From Daucus carota subsp. sativus (Eukaryota > Streptophyta > Magnoliopsida > Apiales > Apiaceae), in the NCBI RefSeq assembly GCF_001625215.2, contig NC_030385.2, forward strand, positions 38,465,598-38,529,597: DNA of 64,000 nt. Reading direction: 5' to 3'. Positions 11,331-23,000 of this stretch are shown piece by piece. How positions within the stretch are numbered: the first letter of the stretch is position 1; each line of letters begins with the position of its first letter. The position numbers and the translations under genes were made by a program. Below the pieces are notes generated by a model that did no database searches, had not been told where the DNA came from, and was given only the letters and a program-made list of their open reading frames with translations.

Positions 11331-13658
11331 TTAAGAACTAGTCATTTCCTCAACTTGCAGTGAGCCTACTGGCAAAACTTTTCCCCTCTCGTCTGCGTTA
11401 ATTTTCAAATGAACCACCCTTTCGCGTGTATTTTCTACCTGTAACAGAACAAATGAATTCGTTAGCTGAAATTTTCTCTGCAATATATGCTTTACATTTT
11501 TCACTCCGTTTCATAACCCTTTTTGCTTTCTAAAACAATAAAAAAGATTATACAGAAGCAAATCAGTTATGAACATTACCTCTTTTTTCCAATCTGTAAA
11601 ACATGTTATAATAGCAAGCAGAATACCCTGAACCAGTGCTCCTGATACTATACCGATCCAAAGACCCTTGGCCTTCAAATGCGCCTGAAAACCCAATAAT
11701 ATGGCCACTGGAGTTCCCACTACATAATACGACCCCAGATTCACACAAGCACCCAGAGTCTGCCACCCGGTTCCTCTGGCAACTCCTACAAACACATATG
11801 ACATGGTTCAATAAGGAAGATGTCAACACTTTCTCTAAGGCTAAGCATAGATTCATCGAATAAAAGAGGTGGGTATTATGTTTATGTTGATTACCTGAAA
11901 GTATAGATTGAAAGTTGTCCAGGATTATGGTGAGACATATGAATGGAGTCATCCTCCTCACATAATCCACTATTTGCTTATCGCTCACAAATGCACGTCC
12001 TAGAACATAGCGAAGGGAGAAAAGTACTGTTGCAGAAACGCTCACCTCTGTAACTCCAAGAACCAAAACTACCCAGACAGTTCTCCGAGCAGCCTTTGAA
12101 TTTCCAGCCCCTAATTCGTTTGAAATCCGAACACTACAAATGTAGAAGATTTTCTATTCAAGTACTTGTACTACAGAATTATGCAGATGTTTTCACAGAC
12201 TCGTTTATAAGTTATCACATACCTTGCAGCAACACCAAGAGAGTATGGGACTAAATAATGTAGGATAGCTACTGTAACACTGTTACAAATAAGATAAATT
12301 AACAGATATGAGAAATTTTATATGTTAAATTGTATACTGATATTAACATATTCATATCATCACTTTATAAGTCATAGGAAAGAAAGAAGCATTGCCATAT
12401 TGACAGCACGGAAGTCTCCAGTTGGGGATTTCTCATAATCCCCGCGAGCAATATAATTATCTCATATGCCCACCATTCAAGACTGCAGGAAACCATGTCA
12501 AAAAATATAAGAGCACATTCTGTGAGAGACTAAAGAAAATAATACTAATGAAACTAACGAGATTTTGGTAAGCAGGACATATGAACTACAATTACCAAGC
12601 CATGAGAGCAGACGGGACACCAAGCCGCAAGAAATCCTTAATTGTACTAAAAACCTCCATAGAAACTGGAGCACGAGTGTCAGCACATTTCGGTGAATAC
12701 ATGGCGTAGAGACCAAGAAAGATGGTGTTAAGCCAATATGATAAACTGATAGCCAATGCTGCTCCATCACTTCCCATATTGAACTTAAATACAAAAGCCC
12801 AACACATGGGGATATGAAAAGCCAGAGTTGCCACTGACGCTGCTAGCAGCGGAAGAGTCAAGTACTGAGACTGATAGTAGCGAATCAATGGCTGGAGAAT
12901 AGCGTGAGAGAATAGAGCTGGTATCATCCAGATTGTAAACTTTCCGGCTACATGTGAAATTTCAGGGTCTTGCTGGATTAGGATTAGGAATTTTTCCATA
13001 AAGATCCATAGGATTGCTATTGGTATGCAGAGTAGAAGTAGAGATATTATGGCCCCATAAGTATAGATGGAGAGTTTTTTGTGCTGCTTTGCGCCATACG
13101 CTTGACCACATAAAGTTTCCAGAGCACCAGCCATTCCATACTGTTTTTAGACAGTCAGTAATTTATCAGTAATAAACCTTGCATGAAATTCACTAAATAC
13201 GACGCTAAGAGTAGATGGCATAGATCATTTTAACTATGTGGTCAAAAGACATTTCCAAAAGACTTAGAAATTTGTGTCAAAAAGTCAAGCGACCTATGTA
13301 TTAAAACAGAGGAGTTGGAATGACTTTGAGACTTGTTTGCAAATCTTATGAATCAATCAAAAGCAGAAGACTGAAAAGGGTAAAACATGAAACTCACAAT
13401 AAAACTGAAGCCAGTAACATTAGTGATCGACGTAGAGATGACAGCTCCGGAGAAGTATAGTTTCCCAACATGGCCGACCATTAAAGTGGATAGAAATCTT
13501 AATGAATAATCCGAGGCTGTAACAATCAACATTGGCATAAAAATTGAACTGATCTGCTTCGCCTCTTTTACAAACTCATTGCATGTTGATTTTGCAATTA
13601 TCTGTTTCTCTTTATCTTCTGGGGACTTCTCTTCCACAGCAGCCTCTTGTTCATTCAT
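11331..13658 (-). CDS. MATE/DETOXIFICATION family efflux carrier
   Basis: Proton-coupled multidrug and toxin extrusion carrier, a membrane protein with about 12 transmembrane segments; substrates vary widely in the family. Seven exons: 13658-13398, 13140-12596, 12482-12396, 12279-12223, 12133-11895, 11785-11580 and 11438-11331. The joined frame is 500 residues, normal for plant MATE proteins. Family blocks run in order: MVGHVGKLYFSGAVISTSIT, YGMAGALETLCGQAYGAKQ (exon 2 start), CLEWWAYE (exon 2/3 join), LETSVLSIC, SVRISNELGAGNSKAARR (exon 4/5 join), GVARGTGWQTLGACVNLGSY (exon 5/6 join) and the tail VENTRERVVHLK. All introns are GT-AG except intron 3, whose donor is GC (12395-12394); the frame and the conserved SIC-V junction require it. 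The N-terminal 35 residues are charged and cytosolic. Substrate and target membrane cannot be inferred. Confidence 0.93.
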
Positions 13659-15127
13659 ATCTTTCTCTGATTCTGCAGCTAAGTAATTATCAGTTTACGT
13701 ATAACTGTACTACTGTCTGCTAACTAACTGCATTACTATTTTTACATTCAAGAAAATGATGCTGTTTGTAATAGGAGGCCGTTTTGGATTATAATGCTTG
13801 GCTCGGAATGGTTAACACTTACGTCTTTTATGCTCTGCCGTTCCCAGATCCTGATTTATGTTGCACTATCCATAAGTCCAAATTTTATCTACTGCAGCAA
13901 TTTACAGAGAGTGTTGCAACATCTTAAAATAATAATCTGTTGCAGCAATGGAACAAATCAAATCATATATAATGCTTCACTTAGCTGTCAAAATTAATAC
14001 AACTTACGCGGTAAAGACAACAGACTGATTAAATAAGTTGCACCAAGCAAGCTAATGCCGTGAGTCTAATTCTTGATGTTATAGTAAACGATGCGTTAAG
14101 ATTACGACAGTTGCTAAATAAAATGTTAGACAAGAAGCCACCTTTAGTTAGGACTTAGGACAGCTTACACATTGCTAAAATTGTCCTGGTTCATGTTGGT
14201 ACTGATCACGACAAGAGCACTATGTCAGTGGCTTCTACAGAATGAGTCTCCTCTATATAATAAATTGAGATTGAGACTCCCCACTGATGTGTGTGCGTAT
14301 GGTAAGAAAACAGATTTGATCGACTAAATATTTGCCGAACAGAGAAACTACAGATATGTAATACATGATAGGGTCTTGTGAGTATATGTTGGTTGAATTG
14401 ATTGCTTAGACGGACATGGACTCGGTAAGGATGAGACTTGAGAATGATTAATGTTAACGATTGTGATAGAGTTTTTTACGGGAATCACACTGCTACAAAT
14501 TTTGCCATCACTACACAGTTCTCGACTATTAACAATGCACAAAACAAAATGTATTGATACTGCATGTTTTAGTATAGAATCTGCAATATCGTTGATGTTA
14601 AAGTCCATTCATAGAGTTAAAGAGGGGAGGGAACTATTATATGCTCAGAACCTTCAATAGTGTTCCTAAATCTTTCATAAAATAATAACATAAAATGTAG
14701 TTCTCATATAATATAGATGAAAACATGAAAACTCTGATGTTATTCTTTATATTTAATTTTTTATTCACATTTTATATTTTGTTATATGGATGCGAGAAAA
14801 AGGTGAACTAAAAAATGAAGATTAAAAGAAAATTAATATTGTATTCATAAATAAAAAGTGTAAAATAAAGAGTTTTCATCGGATGTGCTCTCATTATTAC
14901 GAATGTACACACACGTAGACGCACAAATTAAAGTACATGGAGTTACCGTGGCTGATTAGTTTACGGAAGCCGGAGTTACTTCTCTGTCTTCTGCTCCTTT
15001 TCCAAACATTTTATTAACTTATTTATTTTTTATTTTTATTTCAATTGTTTAATTTAAATAGAATTCACTTCTCTTATTTAAATCGAAAGTCACTTGTCTC
15101 ACAAATTTGTATACTCACTCCCACTTC
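13659..15127. other. Upstream region of the MATE gene, no gene recognised
   Basis: About 1.5 kb of AT-rich sequence that must hold the MATE promoter and 5' UTR. The overlapping ORFs at 14348-14660 on both strands lack family features. I see no clear TATA box I would defend. Confidence 0.45.
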
Positions 15128-15302
15128 CTTTTTTTTTTTTTTTTTTTTAATAAAAGCAAACTTTCATTACTTCAAATCATCAGAAAGGATCTCCAACAAA
15201 CAACTTGGAGGAGATGAGAAATCAACATGAGAATTGACAATACAAGGAAATCGAGCTAATCTGTGAGCTGCCTTATTTGCCTCTTTCCTCACAAAAACAA
15301 TA
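15128..15302 (-). mobile_element. 3' end of a LINE (RNase H C-terminus plus poly-A), minus strand
   Basis: On the minus strand the reading ends with VRKEANKAAHRLARFPCIVN and then SSPPSCLLEILSDDLK and a stop, followed by a poly-A tail (the T run at about 15130-15149). This is the C-terminus of the RNase H-like (RVT_3) domain of a plant non-LTR retroelement. It is 5'-truncated to about 175 bp and abuts an oppositely oriented LINE end. Confidence 0.7.
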
Positions 15303-16135
15303 TTGCATGTGTTTTTTGACTGTAATTTTGCTGTTGATTGTTGGAGTAAAATGGGTCTGTCTTTTAATATGCTTGAGGTTGAATATGCACCGACGTGGTT
15401 GCTTGATAAAATCAGCAGGGAACCCTCAGAATTGATAGAAAAAATAGCCACAACTTTATGGGGTATTTGGTATGCTCGGAACTTGAAAATATGGGAGGGT
15501 AAACAATTAACTCCATCCATTGCGATGGATATGAGTGTCAAGCAGGTTAAAGAATGGCAGGAAGCTATGAAGCGGAAGAATGTTGTCCAAAGTAATCCCT
15601 CAAACTCTGTTGTTAGTAAGAATATTAAGTGGACACCTCCAGAACAAGCAAGATTCAAAATGAATGTAGATGCTTCTGTTTTTGCGGGAGCTTCGGCTTT
15701 CAACATAGGCTTAATTATTCGTGATGATCACGGCTGTTTTGTTCAAGGGAAAAATATGTGCTTTTCTGGATCAGTAACGGTGCTGGAAGCGGAAGCTAGA
15801 GGAGTGCAAGAGGCTATTTGTTGGGCAGAAGAGATGAATATGCACTATTTAGTCATTGAAACTGATTCAGCTCTAGTAGTGGAAGCCATGCAGAGTGATA
15901 TCACCTACTACCTGGAAGTTGGACACATTCTGGAGTTTTGCAAATCAAAGCTACAACAACGATCTGATTTATCCCTTTGTCATGTCAAAAAGCAAGCAAA
16001 CCGGGCTGCTCACCTTATGGCTAGAGTTCCTTGTTTGTTAGATAGCTACAATTTATTTCTGTCTCCTCCAGACTTGTTGGTTGAGACGTTATGTTCTGAT
16101 GCTTCTTTCTAATATAAATCCTTCTTTCAAAAAAA
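15303..16135 (+). pseudogene. 5'-truncated LINE: zf-RVT end plus RNase H-like (RVT_3) domain
   Basis: An open frame of about 270 codons without a true start codon (the open part begins at TTG 15303) and stopping at 16112. It starts in the zinc-binding reverse-transcriptase tail (HVFFDCNFAVDCW) and continues through the RNase H-like domain: FKMNVDASVF, IGLIIRDDHG, LEAEARGVQEAICWAEE, ETDSALVVEAM and CHVKKQANRAAHLMARVPCL. These are the usual D, E and D positions of plant LINE RNase H. A short A run follows at about 16130. It is the 3' end of a non-LTR retrotransposon; the reverse transcriptase is missing, so it is a dead copy although this frame is intact. Confidence 0.8.
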
Positions 16136-16721
16136 AATGCTTCTGGAGTTGTCTAATATAGCCCGTCATTCAGCAAAAACATCACCTGTCTCAAGCACAT
16201 TAATTGAATTACCTTAAAAAAAATTTGTTCAAAAACATCACCTGTCTCTCACGCATCCCGAAAATAGAGTGTATTAAAATTTGTAATTATATATATTGAA
16301 ATTGAAAACAGAAAGCTAGTTATTTAATTAAAAAATTTAATAAAATTTTATCACAATGATTGTGAACCTATTTCTGTTCATATAAATTTACAACTTAATT
16401 TTAGTTGTTAAATTACCTTGCAGAAAAACACCATATCATTGCCCAATGAGAAAGGGGCTAGCAATATGAAAATATCTTAATTCGGAGAATATTTTTTGAT
16501 GTTTTTATAATTTTCTTATTTTAAAGTTAATATTAAATTTATATTAAACTCTATAATTCTAGTTTTTAAGATTTTTCGCTGAATCCCGATTCCGTGCTGA
16601 GCACCACAAGTGCTCACTGGGCTTTTCTGGACCACAAGAGACAATGGTCCATCATCAGAATATTTCAGCTTAAATGTGTTACTGTAGAAATTGAATTAGA
16701 TAATTTTTTAATAATATTTTG
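16136..16721. other. Intergenic, nothing recognised
   Basis: AT-rich, non-coding in all frames, with no clear repeat structure apart from two short copies of AAAACATCACCTGTCTC at about 16177 and 16232. Confidence 0.5.
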
Positions 16722-16723
16722 TA

Positions 16724-17004
16724 CTCCCTCCGTCCCTTTGATATGTATACGTTTGGATTGGACACGGAGACTAAGAAAAGTGTATAAAGTAATATAAAGT
16801 AAGAGGAAAGAGAAAGAAAAGTGAGTAAAATGGTGGGACCCATCAATATATAATTGATAGATTTGTAAAAGTGGATGAAAGTAGTGAGTGGTTGGGATTT
16901 TTATAATATAAAAGGTTACCACTTTGGGAAGGTTTTGAAATGTATAGAATTAAGTGGGACATCCAAAAAAGGAAAGTGTATAGAAATCAGAGGGACGGAG
17001 GGAG
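16724..17004. mobile_element. Stowaway-type MITE
   Basis: 281 bp with terminal inverted repeats CTCCCTCCGTCCCT and AGGGACGGAGGGAG and a TA target duplication (16722-16723, 17005-17006). This is the classic plant Stowaway (Tc1/Mariner-derived) signature. No coding capacity. Confidence 0.88.
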
Positions 17005-17006
17005 TA

Positions 17007-18324
17007 CTCTTTTAAAAAATAAAAAAAATAGTTTTTTATTTTTTAATCTATATAATGTAAAAAATAAATGTTTAAATACATTACATCTTCGATAGCAGTT
17101 TCCCCAATACATATTTGTGAATTTAGAAAAGTGCTTTTCATATATATAAAATATTTTCTTAGACTCTGTCCTCAAAAACAATTCCAAATTAATTTTAATT
17201 TGCTTAAAACTTTAAAAAAATACTAAAAAGTTGGGGTTATTTTTGTTAGTTAAGTTCTCAAAGCCAAGTTTAGAAACATTTTTCACCATAATATTTTTAT
17301 AAATGTTCGCTATTTAAATCTAAAATTGATATATTTTAGCTCAATTGACATCAACTATAACCGGTACCAGTTATATAAATAAAAAATTCAGATCGACCAA
17401 ATCTGTCACTCTATCAGTTGCACTGAAATCCAAATTAACTAAAGCACCTTTATTTGGGAATATTAAAGACGAAAGCTCGAGCGTCAAGTTTATTATGGAA
17501 CCAAATTAAAAAAAAATCGAAATAAGAAAAGGAAAAAAGGCAAAGGTGATGGGCTTTATGTGATTGTGGACTATATTGAAAAGTGTGGTGTTGGGAGCTT
17601 AAACCCATCGCCTATCACGTGGCATTGTTGGCCCATCTACACGCCTTGTGGGTTCAGTCATGTGATATCAACCAACAAGCCCACGTGACACCCATGTGAT
17701 TCCTCTGCACGTCAATGTAAGAGCATATACGCATATATATACTAATTTTTTTTCACTTTTTTGTTTCTATTTAAATAAAATCAACATATCACCTTAATAA
17801 AAAATAAGTCCATGGCTGAAAATCATGCTCCCATCGTTAACATTTGAAGAGAGAATTCGGCATATATTTCAAGGCTTTATATAATATAAAAGTTTTTTAT
17901 ATAATTTTATTCAGAAAAACAAATCAATAAAAAGTTAAATTTTATTTACATCTTAAAATACGTGTAAAACAACCGAGGGAGTACAATAGTGCAAAACTGA
18001 AAATTTTTCTAAAATGTAGAAAGAAAGAGATCATCTTATATATAAGAAAATGAACACAGTTTCATCTAAAATATTAAAATAAGGATTTATTCTGATGAAA
18101 GTGGGCTAATTTATAAATTGTTAAATCTGTTTCATATTTTCTTAATTTGAAAAGTAAATGCCTATGGTAAGAAATAGATATACCTCTACATATGTATTTT
18201 ATAAAATAAAATTTTTTAAATTAATAAAATATATTAGATAGAGTGTCGATGAGAATTTTAGATCATAAACAATTTTGAGCATTTTACTATTAAATTATTT
18301 CATACTCTCTCGGTCCCTTTTTAG
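17007..18324. other. Intergenic with a partial Stowaway-like MITE
   Basis: Mostly AT-rich non-coding DNA. At about 17876-17983 a right-end MITE fragment terminates in CCGAGGGAGTAC and shares the internal ATAAAAGTTTTT / TTTTATTCA pattern of the other copies. Its left end is not recognisable. No gene seen. Confidence 0.4.
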
Positions 18325-18326
18325 TA

Positions 18327-18574
18327 CTCCCTCCGTCCCAACCAATAGTATATAATGGGGGCGGGGTTGCGGCACGGATTTTAATGATTCATTAAAATAT
18401 AGTTCTGCAACTTATTTTTAAGATATTTTTTTCTGTGTAAAAATGTAACATTTATATTTTTATATATGAAAAAAAATATTAAGAATAAGTTGTAGAACTA
18501 TGTTTTATAAGAGTTTTAAAATGTGTGTCAAACAGTGAAAACAAAACATATACAATTGATTGGGACAGAGGGAG
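18327..18574. mobile_element. Stowaway-type MITE
   Basis: 248 bp. Left end CTCCCTCCGTCCCAACCAAT, right end complement CTCCCTCTGTCCCAATCAAT, with TA duplicated at 18325-18326 and 18575-18576. Confidence 0.85.
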
Positions 18575-18598
18575 TATACGTTCTCCAGAGAGGGTATA

Positions 18599-18804
18599 CT
18601 CTCTCCGTCCCTCTCATTTTTTACAGTTTTTTTCACTACTTGACACATTTTAAGACTATTATAAAATATAGTTTCGAACTTATTTTCGAGATTTTTTTCG
18701 TGTATAAAAATATAAACATCAAATTTTTATTCAAAAAAGAGCATAAAATGCGTGCCAAACGCTCCTCCGATAAACTAGTAGTACAATTAAAAGGGAAAAG
18801 GGAG
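18599..18804. mobile_element. Stowaway-type MITE, diverged
   Basis: 206 bp. Left end CTCTCTCCGTCCCTCTCATT, right end AAAAGGGAAAAGGGAG, with TA at 18597-18598 and 18805-18806. The interior resembles the neighbouring element (AAAATATAGTTTCGAACTTA block). Confidence 0.7.
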
Positions 18805-19094
18805 TATTAAATAGAATATTAATTTAATAATCTATATCTGTTCACAAAGACAGAATGAATAATTAAAAACACAGAGTACAAACGGCAGAAAAGGAATCAT
18901 TTATTGGGCGAAAAGTGGGGGAGGAGGGCATTTCAAGTTGTTGCAGAAAAACAAAGGGAGAGTCCCACAAAATTTAGCGAAAATCTGCACCGCTCATGTC
19001 AGACTGTACGGACCGGTCCCACTTCTCAGGTGAAATACTTGGTAATCTGGTTTTAAGTAACAGATTTATTGTATTTTAATTCACTACAAGAAAA

Positions 19095-19690
19095 GCGCAC
19101 ATAACCGACCAATAAAACCGACCGACGGACTTGGTCGGAAATAAAGAGCACATAACCGACCGACGTACCGACCAAAACAACTCCGGTCAGAAATGTGAGG
19201 GTCATTTCCGACCGACATTACCGACCACCCAAAATCGGTCGGTTAAAAGGGGGTGGGCCCCATTCCCTTGCTTTTTCTCAGCTGACATGGACGCCGCGTC
19301 AGCGAGACCACATAACCGACCGCCACGAATCGGTCGGTTTTAGACCAGAAGCTTCGCATCTGAGCCCGGATATTCATTTCCGACCAAGTCATTTCCGACC
19401 AAGTTGTGACATTTCCGACCAGCGTGGCTGTGTTACAAGTGTCGTCTGGTGATTGGCTCAGGGGATGAGCTGTGACCACATAACCGACCGCCACGAATCG
19501 GTCGGTTTTAGACCAGAAGCTTCGCATCTGAGCCCGGATTTTCATTTCCGACCAAGTCATTTCCGACCAAGTTCTGACATTTCCGACCAACCTGGCTGTG
19601 TTTGCCTGTGTCAGCCGGTGATTGGCTGAGGGGATGAGCTGTGGGGCCGCCGTGACATTTCCGACCGCCTTATCTTTAAATAGCGGTCGG
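19095..19690. repeat. Left subterminal repeat array of the CACTA element
   Basis: About twenty copies of CCGACC in either orientation, in two contexts: A-AACCGACC and TTTCCGACC. The array contains a 168-bp direct tandem duplication (19306-19473 and 19474-19641) in which both units carry the same order of motifs and share blocks such as CCAGAAGCTTCGCATCTGAG. Long ORFs here (for example 19243-19731) are by-products of the repeats. Confidence 0.9.
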
Positions 19691-19859
19691 AAATGACTTT
19701 TCAACTTTTTTAGTTTGATTAAGTCCCTCACCTCACCAAGTCTTATTGTTAATTTAGCATAATTATATATTTGTGGAAGAGAAAAAAATTTGAAGGTATA
19801 TATGAACTAACCTTAAAATGTTTGTCTTCTTTTTTGAATATATTTCTAATTATGAAATG

Positions 19860-20070
19860 TGTAATTTTGGAATTGAAGGTGAAGTTGAAATTATAGGTGA
19901 AGTTGAAATAGGAGGTGAAGTTGAAATTGAACTTGGAGGTATGAAATGTTTGTATGTGTATATATGTGTATATATGTGTACATATGTGTATATATTTGTG
20001 TATATAATTGTGTATATAATTGTGTGTATATATATGTGTATGTGTGTGTATATTGTTTTGAGTTGTTTGT
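19860..20070. repeat. Short tandem and TA/TG-rich repeats in the transposase 5' leader
   Basis: Three copies of GGTGAAGTTGAAAT (about 19878-19933) are followed by a TATATGTG-type tract (about 19953-20060). The region lies between the subterminal array and the transposase ATG and is probably 5' UTR. ORFs here run on both strands only because of the repeats. Confidence 0.75.
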
Positions 20071-20086
20071 GTATGCTTGTATGTAG

Positions 20087-23000
20087 ATGTCGACCAATGA
20101 TCGTAGTTGGATGAATCGTCGATTAGAAAGTAACCGAATAACACTTACTCCGGAATATAAATTGGGTGTTGAGCAATTTATAAAATTTGCAATTGAGAAT
20201 AAAGGTGTAGTTGAAGATTTGATGAAGTGTCCATGTGTTAATTGTAAAAATGGGACATGGGAGACCATTGAAAATGTTAGATATCATTTGATAGCTAATG
20301 GAATTTGCTTGGGTTATAAAATTTGGACATCTCATGGGGAGTCATCACGAAGAAAAAATAATCGTGTTCAAAGAGAAGTTGAAAAACCGGTAGACATGGA
20401 AGCGATGTTAAGAGATGTTGGAGCCGAACCTAAGGCTTGTACTAGTAGAGTAGAAGAACCACCTAATGCGGATGCTTCCGAATTTTACAAAGAAGTCAAT
20501 AGATGTGGAACACCAATATATCCGGGAAACACCAATTACACAAAACTATCTTTCACCACAAGGTTGTTGCACTTTAAGAATGAATCCCATTGTAGTGAGA
20601 AATCTTTTAATTTGTTACTTGAGATTATTGGCGATGTTCTTCCACCAAAACACACATTACCATCTACTTACTATGAGGTGAAGAAAATAGTAAAGGAATT
20701 GAAGCTTTCATACAACAAAATTGATGCTTGTGAAAATAATTGCATGTTGTTTTATGGGGATGATAAAGACAAAAAAGATTGTGATCATTGTGGAAAGAGT
20801 CGTTACAAAGAAGCATGTGGAAAAAAGAGTACCACAATTCCTCGTAAGATTTTAAGACATTTTCCTCTTATAGATCGTCTCAAAAGATTATTTATGTCGG
20901 AGCATACGGCTAAACAAATGACATGGTACAAGAATAGAGAGGTAAAAGAGGGAGAAATTAGTCACCCCTCGGACGGAGATGATTGGAAAAATTTTGACTT
21001 GCAACACCCTTCGTTTGCTAAGGAATTTCGTAATGTACGACTTGGTCTTTCAACCGATGGTTTTAATCCTTTTGATAATTCCGGTAATAAAGTATATAGT
21101 CTTTGGCCGGTAGTAGTTGTTGTGTATAATCTTCCTCCATCGATGTCAATGAAAAAACCCTACATGTTTTTGACTCTCATTATTCCGGGTCCGGATAATA
21201 CAAAGAAGGATCTTCATGTATTTCTTCGTCCGCTTATTGATGAGTTAAAGATTTTGTGGCATAGTGGAGTTGAGACATTTGATCAATCACAAAAAAATAA
21301 TTTCCACATGAGGGCGGCATTGATGTGGACTATAAGTGACTTTCCGGCTTTAGCACAACTCAAAGGATGGTCAACAAAAGGCAAATGTGGATGCCCGGTT
21401 TGTCTTGGAAGTGTAAAAGGCTTCCAACTTAAAAATTGTGGAAAGCCATGTTGGTATGGGACTAATCGAATTTTTTTGAATGAAAATGATTCTTTACGGA
21501 AAAAAGGACCCAAGTTCGCAAGTACGGAGCGGGCCGTTTTTAGGGGTCGGATGAGTGGGGAGTATGAAATATCAACATTTAATCATTTGCAATTCCCTCC
21601 TCCCGGAAGATTGACCAAACAACGAGCTTTGGGTTATGGCAAAGAACACAATTGGACTAGTAGGCCAATTTTCTATGAACTTGAATATTGGTCGTCACTT
21701 AGGTTACGTCATTGTATTGATGTTATGCATACCGAAAAGAATGTTTTTGAAAATGTATTTTACACAATTGTGGATGACCGTTTCAAGTCAAAGGATCACA
21801 ACAAGTCTAGGATGGATTGTAAGGAACTTGGTGTGATGTCCGGGTTATGGTTAAATAATGGGGTGAAGCCAAAGGCACGTTTTACGCTTACAAGACCCCA
21901 ACTTCGCCAATTATGTGAATGGGTATCATCATTAGATCTTCCCGACGGGTGTTGCTCAAATCTAGCTCGATGTGTCAAAATGGATGTTCTCAAGTTTCAC
22001 GGGTTAAAATCGCATGATTGTCATATTTTTATGCAAAAATTGATGAGTATTGCTTTTCGTGAGTTTTTACCTCGTGATATTTTGGATGCCCTTGCGGCAC
22101 TATCAAATTACTTTGTCGATATTTGTTCGACAATTCTAGTACGTAGTGATCTAGAACTTCTAGAGAAATCCATAGTAAAGACACTATGTGTGCTAGAAAC
22201 TATTTTCCCCCCAAGCTTTTTTGATATTATGGAACACTTGGTTTTACACTTGGCCGAAGAATGTCGTCTAGGGGGACCCGTTCACTATAGATGGATGTAT
22301 CCTTTTGAACGGTTGTTAAAGTTTATGAAAGATAAGATCAAGAATAAGGCACGAGTGGAAGGTTCGATTGCGGAAAAATATGTCGAAGAAGAAACCGTCA
22401 ACTTTTGTTCATATTACTTTAAGTCCAATGTTGGCACGGTTCATAACACCGTGGGAAGGAACGAAGTTGCGGTTGAGAAACAAGATGATAGTATTTTGGA
22501 GGTTTTTAGATATCCAATTGAGTGTTTGGGAAAACATGTTGTTCGATACTTGGATGATGATGAATACTTCATTGCGGAATATTATGTTCTCTTGAACATG
22601 CCAGAGGTTCAACCATATATTCGGTATGTTTATTTTGTGAAAAAATTCATAAAATGTACGTTTGAATCTTGTTTTAACTATCCACACTTTTGTGTAGAGA
22701 ATACGCATCTTATACGGGTGCAACGCCCGAAGAATTGGAATCACTTCTCAAGACTAACTTCAAAATTTGGTTCAAAAAAAAGGTAACACATTTATTATTT
22801 TTTGTTTTGATTTTGTATTGATTTTTGTTTTGATCTTGTATTGATTTGTATGTTATTATATTTAGATTGAGAATGATGTTGCAATATATCCACGGTTCAA
22901 AGATCTACTTAATGGACCATCTCGCATGATTATGACATTTCAATCTTGCAAGGTTAATGGATATAAATTTCGTTGTAAGGATAAATCCGGTGTCCTTGTC

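Noticed and set aside
15128-16135. A single LINE with twin-primed 5' inversion
   Set aside because: Both halves contain the same C-terminal region, whereas twin priming gives non-overlapping parts.
19243-19731. 162-codon minus-strand ORF, and overlapping plus-strand ORFs, in the CACTA left end
   Set aside because: They are translations of the CCGACC subterminal repeats and the 168-bp duplication; no family features.
19749-20268. Minus-strand ORFs rich in H, T and Y next to the transposase start
   Set aside because: Products of the TATATGTG tract on the wrong strand of the transposase leader.
22624-22786. Reading the transposase first exon straight through to the stop at 22786
   Set aside because: The last 54 codons lose the family sequence. 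Splicing 22624-22697 restores it and links in frame to the third exon.
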